Assembly: GCF_021130785.1 (NCBI RefSeq)
Contig: NC_060210.1
Span: 186,876,501-186,940,500 of the forward strand
Reading direction: 5' to 3'
From: Homalodisca vitripennis
Lineage: Eukaryota; Arthropoda; Insecta; Hemiptera; Cicadellidae
Length of the DNA stretch: 64,000 bases
Made by a program: the position numbers and the translations under genes. A model generated the notes under the pieces. That model was not told the DNA's origin. It made no database searches and was given only the letters and a program-made list of their open reading frames with translations. Below, one piece after another: positions 11,801 to 23,065 of the stretch (position 1 is the stretch's first letter; each line of letters opens with the position of its first letter).

Positions 11801-14800
11801 CTTTAATCCTTTAATATCATTTCAATCGATAACAGATCAATAGGAAGTATAATTTAAATTATTGGACCTATGTTACAGTAGTTACAGATGTTACAATAGT
11901 ATGTGACTCGTACTCATCGTAATGCTACCACGTAATTTTAAAACAAAGAGACTCCCATTTAGTTCTGTTCGAGAGAGCATTTTTAACCAGTATTTTAGCC
12001 AGACTAAGTTTTCGGGGATGAGGGATTTCAATATCAAGAGGTTTAAAAAAAGCTATAACCCGGATAATTAAAAAATTGCGTACCCGGTATTGCAGTTTTA
12101 AACAAATTTTACTTTTAGTATCATTGCCCTGCTAGAATAAATTACACGGGTAAATATTTTAAAGAAAATAACGAATAATCCAAATTTTCAATATTTGTGT
12201 TCCTTACTGGCTAAAAATGTTGCTTCGGGACTTCTAAAATAGTCAAAACAACTGGAATGAAGTAATTGAATTAAAAGCAATTTTTAACAAAGTAAGTAAG
12301 TAAAAGTAATTCGAAAGAAATCTTTTCTATCTTTAAATATAAAGCAATACAACTGGTCTTAATGTAACATTACTTATGTTGCTTCCACCAACGATCTTTA
12401 TAAAATAACTTCAATTTGTAGGTTGTTAACTTAGGCAATGGCCAAGTTGAAAAGTATAATGGTATAATTTGGAAAACCATCACACTTGCCCTGAAGAGCC
12501 AAGAATTGAAAACCATACGTGAAATCAGTTCTGTGTGAATTCTTCCACTCGATTAAATCCCTTCTACGAATACCACTCCACGTGAGTTGATGTTAAAGAA
12601 ACAGGGGCTTTCCGGAAATTTGCCATTGTTCAGTGATACAAAAATCAGTAACACTACGTTTCGAGATCTGCAATCTGATCTCTTCCTTTTGTATCACTAA
12701 ACAATGGCAAATTTCCGGAAAGCCCCTGTTTCCTTCACAATCCTTACATAGTCAAAAACAAACTTCAAACAAATAATTGGTGTTAAAGCATCACATGGGA
12801 TCTCACTATGAAAATTCAGTCTCGACAAGGCTTCCCCTAACCGATCATGGCCTTATTTAGAAATGCAACTGATCTAGCAAATGTGGAAGAAATTGAACTC
12901 ATTCAAGCAAACCGTGGCTATGGACACGTCAAATTCTCAAAGTGGGTGGGAGGAAGCAGTGTCAATCTTGCAGAGATCTAGTTCCAGCACCAGAACCTAA
13001 GTCATGTGAAAATCAAGTTACAGTCAGTGATTCCAGAAGCCCTGACGATGAATAAACTCCTGATAAACATGAATAACCAAACCATACAAAGGAGAAAAAT
13101 TCACCACTATGCACAGGTGATCTAATTCGATTACCCATTCCTCACAAGATAGACATTATTTACCTCAAACTACCTGTTGCATACTAAAGCTGAATGTTTA
13201 TAGTTTACTTATGTTTCTAATAAAACCTACCTTTAGATTCTTTACAACTTGTTTAATTCGTCACTTAACTTTATCCATGTAAATATCAAACACAAAATAA
13301 ATCAAGTGTGAGAGGACAGCATCACCTTGTAGCAGTCTTGTGGTGACAGGTGAGTCTATGGTGTAGGCAGCGTATAATTGGCCCATAACAGTTGTTAAAG
13401 GTTCCGGGTACACTTGTCTTGACCATGTGGGCATGGCTAGTTCTTCGAAATCCTGGATACCAACAAGCAAATATATCAAACAATCATGATTAGTAATATT
13501 TCGTACCGTCTTGGAATATAATAACACGTTGTAAAGAACAAATTAATTGTTCAATAAGTTGTAAAATACAGTTTTATACTAGTTTAAACGTTATTAATGC
13601 ATAGTAATCTCTTGAATATTTGTTGTAATTAAAATACTATGCTCGAAAATGAAAACATTAGTAATTGTTTGTACTGCCTAGTTACATCATTATTTAGTCA
13701 AAGGCTAATTATTGATATAAATATTAATGAAACAAATATTTTAATGATTGTAACATAAACCAACAGTATTATGTTTGTGTTTATTGCTAGCATTATCAGT
13801 TTGAGTTCACAAATACAACATTTTTCTTTTCAATGCTTTTGTTAATTTTATAATTCTTAAAGCATTATGCGTGGAGTGGCGAGATGAAGGTTTACAACAA
13901 GCATTGGTTAATAATAACCCAGTCACAAATGAATTTACTCTATGATTTGACATAGATATCAGGGGTAGGGTACGATAAGCGGACCCGGTTTTTTATATCG
14001 AAATTGGCAAAAGATATTACTTAATCATAACCATCGATATAATCAATCGATACTGATTAATTGTTTTGAACTAATAACTTAAATAATCTATATCAACAGC
14101 TGTAAACACTCTAAAATAATACACGTAGGATAGTATTTCAATTTTACATAATTAATTCTGATTATTAAAAATGGCAGTCAATTTTAGAAAACTACACGAC
14201 GTAGCTTTTTCGTGACTTCAACATGTTGGACTCGTACCGAAAAACCCATTATGTGCAATTTGTGGGAAAGAAACAACTGTAACTGTGAGAGGAGTAAATG
14301 TGGTCGTCTTCAGTTTTCCTAATTTTGGTTATAATAATTTGTTCGATAACTGTAAATATTAAATTCATATTTTAATTTAAAACATACGATTGTTATTGAG
14401 GACTATTAGGTACTTTTATATCGATTGATAGTCTAATAGGATTTGAGATGCGAACATTAGGTATCGATGACTATATTCTTCGATATAAAAAACCGGGTCC
14501 GCTTATCGTACCCTACCCTAGATCAGGTTTAAGATATTTTACTCCAACAATAAGTCATGGAAACACTGTTATAAACAGAACTGTTTAAAATGAAAATAAA
14601 CGTGAGTAATCTGCAAAATAATACTAATTTACAAGGTAATAATGCTAATATCATCCTATTAAACCCTCAATGTAGGAAATGTGGCTTGGGTAAGCATAGA
14701 GAATTTAGACATTGCTTTAAATTTTAACTGTATCACATGTTAAAATTAGAAATTTTGAGCGGGGTTTTTTTTAATGTAATCTTGTCAAGGTTGAGTATGC

Positions 14801-17800
14801 AGGTACTATAACTCAGCTAAAACGTCTATTTCATGTATTGAAAATGTATAAAACAGTACTGTATTGTATAATGAAAAACCAACATTCAATTTAACCAAGC
14901 AAGAACTACAGTACGGTTTAAACAAAATAGGAAAGAGGACATTAAGGATAATTATAGTTCAGGATTACCTGAATTAAAGCCAAACGAGATTTATTTTGTA
15001 TTGTATTTATAGTGATATCAAATTAAAATTCTAGAGAAAACATAACGAATGATATTGTGTCAGTAATAACTACCGGTAATGTAATGGGTCCACGTACCAT
15101 GCTGGCAAGAGACTCCCAGACGATAATCATCTGCATTAGTACAGATTGAGTCGTTACTTTACCTAATCCAGTATATGGTTGTATACCTTCCAATATATCC
15201 ATCATTTTAAATCCATAATCTTTCACAAACTGTTCAAGAGACTGATTCTGGGCTTCATGAAATCGTGGACAAACTGAGTTTGACGATGGAGGAGGCACTA
15301 CCTGTAACAGATACATAGTTAGAGAGAACCGAAACAGATAATCCTGTCTCTATAATAGAAAGAAAACATCTCTTAAATATTAGTTAAACATAATGTATTA
15401 ACACACTTGATGGACGATTTTCTTTTGTATAAAGAGCTAACAAAATAAACCTATCTAGTAAGTAAACTTTGAGAAAAAACTTGATGGTTAAATCTGGCGA
15501 ATAGTGAAAAAATATAAAGTATTTTTAGTTGAAGAAAAATCTAAAGGTAGGCTATTAAATGCCACTTTTACAATTTTAATTTTTGTGCTGCTAAATATTC
15601 TATGTCCAAGGGCCAGTACTGTACTAAGAGACCTATGTGCAATAACGGTTTAATATAGTTTCTACAGTCTCCAACAGATTGCGCTTGGTGTAAGTCCAAG
15701 GAGTCTAGCAGTGCTAACCGACCTAAAAGCTCTTTTTACTGAACCACCCCAGTAATTAAGTTGTTTATTAAGGAAAATGCCTCATAGAACTTAGGTCGGT
15801 TGCTGTTACTGGTTTTGGACTCAGGTCTTTCTGAAATATGACATACTTCGTAATTCTATTGCTAAGCTGTGATATAAGATAGCTTTTCACAACTTTGTAA
15901 CCGGTTGCATAATTAACCAAGGATTTCATACAGAATATCTGAAAAATATACTTTCCGATTTAAAGAATTAGTGTGACTAAACTCCTGAAAAGTTTGTGTT
16001 TTGGTACTTAGTACCGTTAGCTTTTCCAGTCTTTAATTTATGTTTTATCGGAAGTTTTATCGGTGATTTGTTTCATATTTTAAACTATTTAACATAGCCT
16101 ACGGTACCGTCGTATGGTCGAGATAGTTGGGGAATATCGGCAGCGGTTGCCAGAGCAGATCCTTGTCCCACACTTGGAAACCTTTGGGCGGGAAGAGACC
16201 AGCAAGGAACTCAGCGGCGCTCATCAGAGTCCGGTCCTTGATGGTGCTGGAAGCCCTGAAGTCCTCCTGATAGTAGATCTCATTCAGGAATCCATTGTAC
16301 AAAGAGCGGATCTTGGCTCCTAGCTGATACAATTGTATTCGTCCTTTCTATAAAAGATAATATTTTGAAGGACAGCGTTATCTATAAGTAATGCTTTTTT
16401 GAGTTCATTACCCATAACTATATACAGTAAACCAGAAATGTGAAATGATGGTATACCACCAAAACTATTTGTGATATTTTAGTCATTGTTTTTGCTGTTT
16501 TTTATGACGTAAAACAGCATTGGCTGCATTGGTGTTACTTAAGTTGGTCACCAAATGGTGTTTTGGTCAAGAATATATACTTTATCTTATTAGAATTTAC
16601 TTTATATAAAGGCTACGAGTAAATTGCAAAGGACCTTTAACGTCAACTTCATGTATCATTTCAGTAGCCAATATAACTAGTTATTTTAAATATTTTATGA
16701 GCTTCTTTGGAAATGTTTTCAAATGTATGAGTTTTACACGTATGTATCAAATTTTAACTTGAAAAATAATTTTAATAAAAACTTTACAATTGATGCTTGT
16801 TTGTGTATGCTTCTTTTATAGTAAAAGCTCTCAATAGTAAAACATCCGTTAGAGTTAAGCCGATGTTGTGATATAATATGCATTGACATGCTGCTTCATC
16901 AGTGAATCAAACACATGAAAATTCTGTGTTATGTACCTTACACTAGACAAAAACACTCTTTTCCCAATACCAAGAAAATGGAGGCTCTTCCTCCGGAAAA
17001 CTATAACATCCTATTACTAAATTTTTGCCTCTTAGTTGCGAAGCCTCTCACTATAAAGAGGTTCAAATATTCGAGTATCTATGTACGTGAACAGGATTCT
17101 CAAAAATATTTAGCTAGATTTCATAGCACTGCTTAAGTACAAAATTTCCTCTGATTAAGGGAAGGCACTACAACGAAAGAATGCTTTGTAATCAAGTTTT
17201 TTCGCACTCCTAAAATTGAATTTTACTGCATTTTTTTAATATCAATACACAGTATAAAGTAAAGTAACTTTTTGTGATGGTCTGTTTCATAGTAGGCATT
17301 GATAGTTTCTAAACTACTCGACGAATTTTGATACGTTTTAACAGGTGTGTTCTTTATGAACTAGGGCATATACCTAGGTTTGATACATCAACATTTTAAT
17401 CATAGAAAGTATAGAAATGTTTGTATAGTGCGGAATTGTATATTTTTGAGAATTCAGGTAAATAATTATAATATTTACAAAATGCAATTTTAAGTTAATT
17501 AACACAAACAGTTGTAGGAACTTTCAGTTGAAATTCACCAAAGAGGCAGAAATATGTATTTACATTTAAATCTTACATACATTACATAGATCATTAGTGT
17601 AATGCATATTGCAAAGACAAAGTTCCTATCTAATTCTTACTATATATAAAACCAGTGATGAGTTTAAACCATCGAATGCATTCGAAATACTATTTAAATA
17701 CTATTATAAAACCCACATTAATGAACAAACCGGTGAATGTTTGTACATACGGTACTTGAAACTGGTTAGCTCCCTGGACATTGTGTATGGCATTTTTTTG

Positions 17801-20800
17801 TAGCTTAAGGAAAAATAAAATACCAGAAATAGAAAAAAAGCGACGGAATATATATCCTTTTTGACTGAAGTCATTTTAAACTTGTGTGCATATAATTTCA
17901 TTACCGGGGATATACGTATACTTATGTTAGAAAAATATTCATAGGGCTCAATCATATTACATCATAATTGCTTTCACTAGGCACATCCTTGAATATATAA
18001 AATTGTGAATCCACGTGTAACTGCTAGTACTGCATATATAAGCTACATGTGAATAAGACACATACATAATTATGTCACATGTTAAAATCTCATATGAATG
18101 AACTCAGCTTCTTTCCAAATTTATTTATTCTGCTATGTTCAAGTTACCATCGTGGTTACCTATAAGTCCAATGTGAAAGTATTTATTTTCTAACACTCAG
18201 CCAAACCTCAGAGAGTACCTTGCACCGCCATCAAACCCGGCTTCACTTAGAAAATATGAAGGTCCAAGCAAAATTTTTAAATTTAAATACTGTGCGGATG
18301 AACAGACTGACAGACAGAAATGTATCCAATCCAACGAACTATAGGATTTGACAAAATTAAAAAAAAATAGATCATAAAAATAAAATGCTATCCCAGCAAG
18401 AATTTTGCTGTTTAACAAAAATTCATTGTCGCATTGAAATTTGACCGTCACCACTAATTTATTGTAAGGTTGTATACCTACTTAGTTTGAGAATCAATTT
18501 TCTCTCTGAAAAGAATTACTTGGCATGACACATTATACGTTTAACTTACAATTAATTGTATAGGGTGTTTCTTAAAATATCAATAGACTTCAGCACTGAA
18601 AGGGAGTATTCTAACCTAAAAAAAAGATTAACTTTGAAAATTCATTGTTTTCTATTTACGGTTAGCAGCCATTTATGCATTTTTAAATCTTTGGTATATT
18701 GGAAAATTTTTATTTCAGCATAGATAAAGCTGGATAAAAACATAATTATGTTAATAAAATGAAGGTAACGAATTTGGGCAACTTTGAATTTAAGTCATTT
18801 ATGTGTTAGTTGATATACTCGTAAAATTGTACTTTGAAGCAAACGTAAGCTTCAGCATAAGTGAAATTGCATATAAGTACAGTAGAGTACCGCCAATCCG
18901 AACTAATTGGGACCGAACTTGTTCGGATTGACGGAAATTCGGACTAGGCGGATTTTTGTTAAATAGTTACCATTTATCAACTTTCAAGTGCAATTTACGT
19001 GGTTTTAAAAACAATTAAATGCATACAATAATCAAATGCAATAAACAATAGTAAGTACGTATTAAACGTAATAATAATATTACAGCTTCCTGTCTTTGTA
19101 CGGTAACATCGCGTGGTCGAAACTGAGTGCCATTGTTTGTGCGTAAATGAATCTAGTAGAAGCCACCTGTCTGTGGTGGGCGGGGCGAGTTGGTCGGTGA
19201 CCTGAAACAGTGTGGCGCGCAAAAACTATTGGACTGCCACTACCTCACCCCTATCCCCTCCACCACCCACCCCGGTGGACGAGTGGCGAGACGACAGTTT
19301 AGTGCAATCTTCCATACGCGCAGCACGTGCTCTTACTGTGTATTCTGTAGTTTGTGGTTTGCAGTTTTGTTTGTTCTTGCTCTGCTCTGTGCGTATATCC
19401 GATATCATTATGGGTAGTAAACGTAAACACAACTCGTGTACGTTAAAAGAAAAACTCGAAGTTCTCAAAAGACTAGACAATGGTGAAAGTCCTACTCAAC
19501 TTTCAATTGAATTTGGTGTCGGTTAAAGCGACGATCAGTGACTGGAAAAAGAAGCGGGCAAAAATCGAACAATTTTTGCTCTGTTGTTACAAGTGAAAAC
19601 ACTCTAGAAAAACGTCAAACTACTACTGTGTCATCGTATGACAAAACTCGATGAAGCACTTTACTTGTGGTTTTCTCAAGAGAGACAAAAAGGCATTTCC
19701 ATTACCGGCCCTCTTATTAAAGAAAAGGCGCTTCTACTAAACATCCTTATGGGAGGCGATCCGTCATTTTCGGCTAGTTGCGGTTTTTTAGATCGGTGGA
19801 AAAAAAGGCACGGTATCAGGCAAACTGACTGTAACTGGCGAAAAGATGTCTGCAGACAGCAACGCAGCCGCAGAGTATCTTCAGGAGTTCAAAGAAATTA
19901 CATCCTCCTACTCACCCCAGCAAGTGTACATACGCTGATGAAACGGGGCTAAATTTCAAAGCGTTGCCAACAAAGAGCCTAGCTTCAAGAGAAGAAAAGT
20001 CCGCTCCAGGATTTAAAATGGATAAGCAACGACTAACCGTATTAGCATGCAGCAACGCTTCCAAAAGAAAGCTTGGATGGATCGTGCTTTTGTTTCAAGA
20101 ATGGTTTGAGAAACAATTTGTGCCCAACGTGAGAGCCTACAATGAAGAAAATGGACTGCCTGATAGAGCGTTGTTACTCATAGATAACGCTCCGTCCCAT
20201 CCGGATGACTTAGAGCTGGTTATTGGTGATATAAAAGCCATTTTTCTACCACCGAACGTTACTTCGATCATACAACCAATGGACCAAGGAGTTCTACAAG
20301 CGTTGAAGCAAAATTATCGGAAAAAGCTGCTCCGAAGCCTGCTTGAGGAAAATGAAGACCTCACAATTCTCCAAAAGCTTAAGAAAATCACGATCAAAGA
20401 TGTAATTTTCTGGGTGGCAGAGGCTTGGGAGAACACAAGCGTAGGAGCTCTGCAGAAATCTTGGAAAAAATCTTTGGCCTGATCTGCAGTTTGTTGAAGA
20501 GGTTGTTCCACCGGTAAATGAATGCGAACTTCTTCCTCTTGTAAAAAAAATTACCGGGATGCGAAAATGTAGAGAAGGAGTGTGTTGATGAGTGGACGGC
20601 TGTAGATGACAAAGGCTTCGAGGAGTACACAGACGAAGACATCGTGGCACAGGTGCAAGGAGTCCCAGCTGATGACTCATGTAGCAGTGAGGATGAGGGA
20701 GACGCCCAAACTACCGATATTGTTCCACACAGCGCAGCTGCAAGTGCCTTTGACCTCGCTCTACGCTACGTCGAGCAACATGCCGCTGCTACTCCCAATG

Positions 20801-22775
20801 ACGTAATGTTCATTCGGCGTTGGCGAAACATTGCATCGTCCAGTCGTTTTAGTGTGTTGCGTCAAAAGAAGATCACTGACTATAGGTCTTAAGAAAGTGT
20901 TGGGTTTTGCAGTGTTTTGTTTCACGTTTTTATCCCTTATTGTGTCCAAGTTAAAGTACAAATTATTTGCTAAGCCTTGCGTAGGGGTTTGTACATTATA
21001 AATACAGTACAGTACAGTACTATGTTTCATTTATTAACAGTATAAATTCCGTACAATGTATGTATCATCTAACGTTTTCAAATGTAATTTCAGTTTCTAT
21101 ATGTCAGTAAGTAAATGCTTTGAGAAATAAAACTTACGTTTTACTATAATAACTGGTTTTAATTTATTTTCCTGCCTTTTTAGCAATTTTATATTTTCTC
21201 CTAGCCGTGTTCGGATCAGGCGGATTTTCGGATTGGCGGGGTTCGGATCGGCGGGACTCTACTGTAATTTGAAAGTTCCTGGTGAAAAATAAACAACGAG
21301 AAAATAAAATTATTTGTAATCAATTAGTTATTTGACAACGTAGCTCTCTTGTGAAAAATCGCAACACGACGTAGTCTACACTTCACTTGGGATTGTTCCA
21401 TCCCTTTCAGTTTAGAGCCAACGTTAGTGCGTAGACTTAATTGCCTAGTCCTTCTTAGAAAGATTGTGCCCCATCATAGAATTTTACTTTCTCCCCTTCA
21501 ATCATTTGGTAGGGGAAAACAGAGGTGAGCCTAAATTGAGTTGGGTAGAGTTTTATGATGTTTGCATTCGGTAGAGGGAAATCTCTCATAGATTAATAAG
21601 GTAAACTTATGAACTGGATTAAAGTTTCCTACGGTTCAACTAAATTAAAGCATGAATTGACTTATTTACCTTTGTCAGTTGTTCATAACCGTATGGCCAA
21701 GCATTGGCGTCGTAGCTTGGGTAAGGACAGCTTGGATAAGTAAACAAAGGACCTCTGTTGCCATGACGAGACAGCTGAAAATATAATAAGAATTTTACTT
21801 TACTGTAATAGTATTTTTCTTCTTCTTCTCTTTTAAGCCTCAGCTTCAGCTATGTCGGCTTCGATGGACACTGGTTTATTTTTCAAAGTACACACACTGT
21901 TTCGTGTCTATACATTATTGGCCCTCCCCGGAATTTGAACCCGTGATCTCTCAGTTAGAGAGCCGTAACTATAACCATTAGTCTACGGAGGAGGAATAGT
22001 GTAATAGTTAATTGTACATAAACAGCAATATACATTTTTCTAATTGATATGTAGAGGACATCTTCAAGATAGGTGCAATGTATTGAATATACCATGTATA
22101 CGTAAAAAAATACCTCAACAGAAATAGTAAATTGTGGATGGTTTGTAAAATATAAACTCTTCTACACTAATGATGAAATAGGCTCTTTTTATTATGAGTA
22201 ATAAATGTTCAAAACCATAAAAAATGGAAATGCAGTCGTGGGACTGACCGACTGAAGTGATTACTTCTTATAACGTGCTGTGAATATAAATCTTGGGAAT
22301 ATAAATATAACAATCCTATAACTTACAACATTTTACATACCTCAGGAGTGTAACAGGGATATCCATAAAAAATTCAAATGTCTATATTATATCAAATGAC
22401 TTAAAAACAGTTTTAAAATATTTATTAAACAAAATTTGATTACCTAAACTTAACTTGTGAAAAACAAGTGATCAACATACATCAATAACCCTCCAAAAGA
22501 AGTAGTTACTCCAACAAATGCCGATGAATTTTTCTATTTTGGGTAATAATCATCAACTTCTTATATTTTTCTCGGTTCGTACAGTTCTTTCTAGACAAAA
22601 ACAATATACTCACTACAACAAGAAACTGTAGAGTTGGTGTAGCTCTTGGGCCTATAGGGTTGGAAACACTGCTACGATCAGCTGATACAAGGGCGGTTGT
22701 GGTAACGTAAACCAAGACAGCGACCAGAACCAACAAGGACACCATCAGTACAAAAAGGCGAAAAACTGGCACCAT
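8831..22775 (-). CDS. Histidine acid phosphatase, paralogue B (complete)
   Basis: Minus-strand gene with coding exons 22614-22775, 21670-21774, 16108-16347, 15098-15301, 13326-13452, 11318-11538 and 8831-8998, all GT-AG, total 1227 nt (408 aa plus TGA), the normal length for the family. ATG at 22775 is chosen because it aligns with paralogue A (both begin MVPV); an in-frame ATG at 22826 is also possible. Residues about 8-25 form a long hydrophobic segment (signal peptide or anchor). Catalytic motifs: RHGNRGP at 57-63, DRTLMSA in exon 3, GHDYTLLG with H310/D311. The last exon encodes a Cys- and Asn-rich tail with several N-X-T/S sequons and no C-terminal membrane span, so a secreted or lumenal glycoprotein is likely. 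Introns carry a Tigger element, a SINE and a Merlin-like MITE, none touching an exon. Likely reaction: phosphomonoester hydrolysis at acid pH (family knowledge). Physiological substrate unknown. Confidence 0.9.
8999..11317. other. Last intron of HAP-B; no supported gene inside
   Basis: This 2.3-kb intron is AT-rich and has no recognised element. An unrecognised plus-strand ORF of 75 codons lies at 9846-10073, with locally more balanced base composition. At 10406-10453 the plus strand encodes a short signal-peptide-like sequence (MKTVQVIGIIILCAIS) followed by a possible donor CAG|GTGACC. Neither has homologous or splicing support, so neither is called a gene. Confidence 0.4.
12597..12738. repeat. 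Foldback element (inverted repeat, ~50-bp arms)
   Basis: The left arm (AAGAAACAGGGGCTTTCC... to GTGATACAAAA) and the right arm (TTTTGTATCACT... to GGAAAGCCCCTGTTTCCTT) are near-perfect reverse complements. They flank a ~42-bp loop containing CAGTAACACTACGTTTCG. The word CAGTAACACTACGTTG recurs at about 52724, so the loop may belong to a dispersed family. In a HAP-B intron; MITE-like, class not determined. Confidence 0.8.
12745..13075 (+). pseudogene. Degraded LTR-retrotransposon polyprotein tail (tentative)
   Basis: The plus strand reads, with frameshifts and stops, EEIELIQANRGYGHVKF, then after a frame change DLVPAPEPKSCENQ and DSRSPDDE. This resembles the C-terminal tail seen in some insect Ty3/gypsy-type polyproteins, where a chromo-like or basic tail follows integrase. 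No LTR, RT or integrase core remains. The assignment rests only on recalled pattern similarity and is weak. Confidence 0.3.
13963..14518 (+). mobile_element. Merlin-like non-autonomous DNA transposon (copy 1)
   Basis: The 556-bp element has terminal inverted repeats beginning GGGTAGGGTACGATAAGCGG and extending ~38 bp. It is flanked by 8-bp near-duplicates (GATATCAG at 13955-13962; TAGATCAG at 14519-14526). The interior holds a broken ORF: MAVNF(R)KLHD, then LVPKNPLCAICGKETT, a C-x2-C zinc-ribbon start like that of ISXO2/Merlin transposases. The catalytic DDE part is absent. TSD length and zinc ribbon together suggest the Merlin superfamily (inference). In a HAP-B intron; a second copy is at 32041. 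Confidence 0.65.
18880..21264 (+). mobile_element. Tigger/pogo-type DNA transposon, inactive
   Basis: A 2385-bp element bounded by inverted repeats CAGTAGAGTACCGCCAATCC (left) and its counterpart CAGTAGAGTCCCGCCGATCC (right, reverse complement). TA duplications lie at 18878-18879 and 21265-21266. It sits in intron 2 of HAP-B on the opposite strand. A GC-richer leader (about 19160-19400) precedes the transposase remnant. Tc1/mariner superfamily, Tigger group by TIR style and transposase content. Confidence 0.9.
19410..20892 (+). pseudogene. Tigger-type transposase pseudogene
   Basis: It begins at ATG 19410 with a pogo-type helix-turn-helix (TLKEKLEVLKRLDNGESPTQ), then a one-base insertion near 19521 breaks the frame. 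The next blocks carry the CENP-B-like second DNA-binding part (LYLWFSQERQKG) and the DDE core: the first Asp in ADETGLNF (about 19937), the second in LLIDNAPSHP (about 20185), the third in QPMDQGVLQALK (about 20280). A segment usually present between the first two Asp blocks appears deleted after VLACSNAS, and a further frame break follows 20482. The C-terminus SVLRQKKITDYRS ends at 20892. Several lesions mean it cannot encode an active protein. Confidence 0.88.
21813..21999 (-). mobile_element. tRNA-derived SINE
   Basis: Read on the minus strand it starts with a tRNA-like head: A-box region TAGACTAATGGTTATAG, an anticodon-like arm (loop reading CTAACTG), and B box GGTTCAAATTCC. A ~100-bp body follows, ending in a GAA-rich tail. 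Direct repeats TGTAATAGT lie at 21804-21812 and 22000-22008, the expected target-site duplication. Inserted in intron 1 of HAP-B, starting only ~40 bp upstream of the exon 2 acceptor. Extra tail and TSD exclude a real tRNA gene. Confidence 0.82.
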
Positions 22776-22919
22776 TGGTCTTAAAACCCGTTTTAAAGAT
22801 AATTTATAATTATTACTTTCAAACAAAACAAATAGCTTTTGACACTTAATAGTTTATAGGATAGTCAGCCGTAGAAACTGACTGATAAAACAAATAATGT
22901 ACGCTGACTGCAGCTCAAC

Positions 22920-23065
22920 TCTGAGAAATAAATAGATCCCCAGCACAGTAATAAAGATAGTGTAGGTAAAGCGGCTTACGTGGGTTTAGATAGGCTTATA
23001 AGATCTTAACCCTGTACTTAACCGATCAAATATCTCGTAAAATATAACTATCTCGAACATTTTGT
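22920..23065 (-). promoter_or_regulatory. Candidate promoter / 5' region of HAP-B
   Basis: Upstream block of HAP-B matching the one upstream of HAP-A. On the minus strand it contains TATAAG at about 22995-23000, about 220 bp before the ATG. That is a plausible TATA box with a ~190-nt 5' leader. Identity is higher in this block than in the immediate 5' leader, which supports function, but this is judged by eye. Confidence 0.45.

Noticed and set aside
18197..18454. 85-codon minus-strand ORF
   Set aside because: Low-complexity translation with a run of Phe; resembles non-coding dispersed repeat rather than a protein.
21900..21999. tRNA gene on the minus strand
   Set aside because: It has A and B boxes but a mismatched stem, a long non-tRNA body, a tail and target-site duplications: a SINE.
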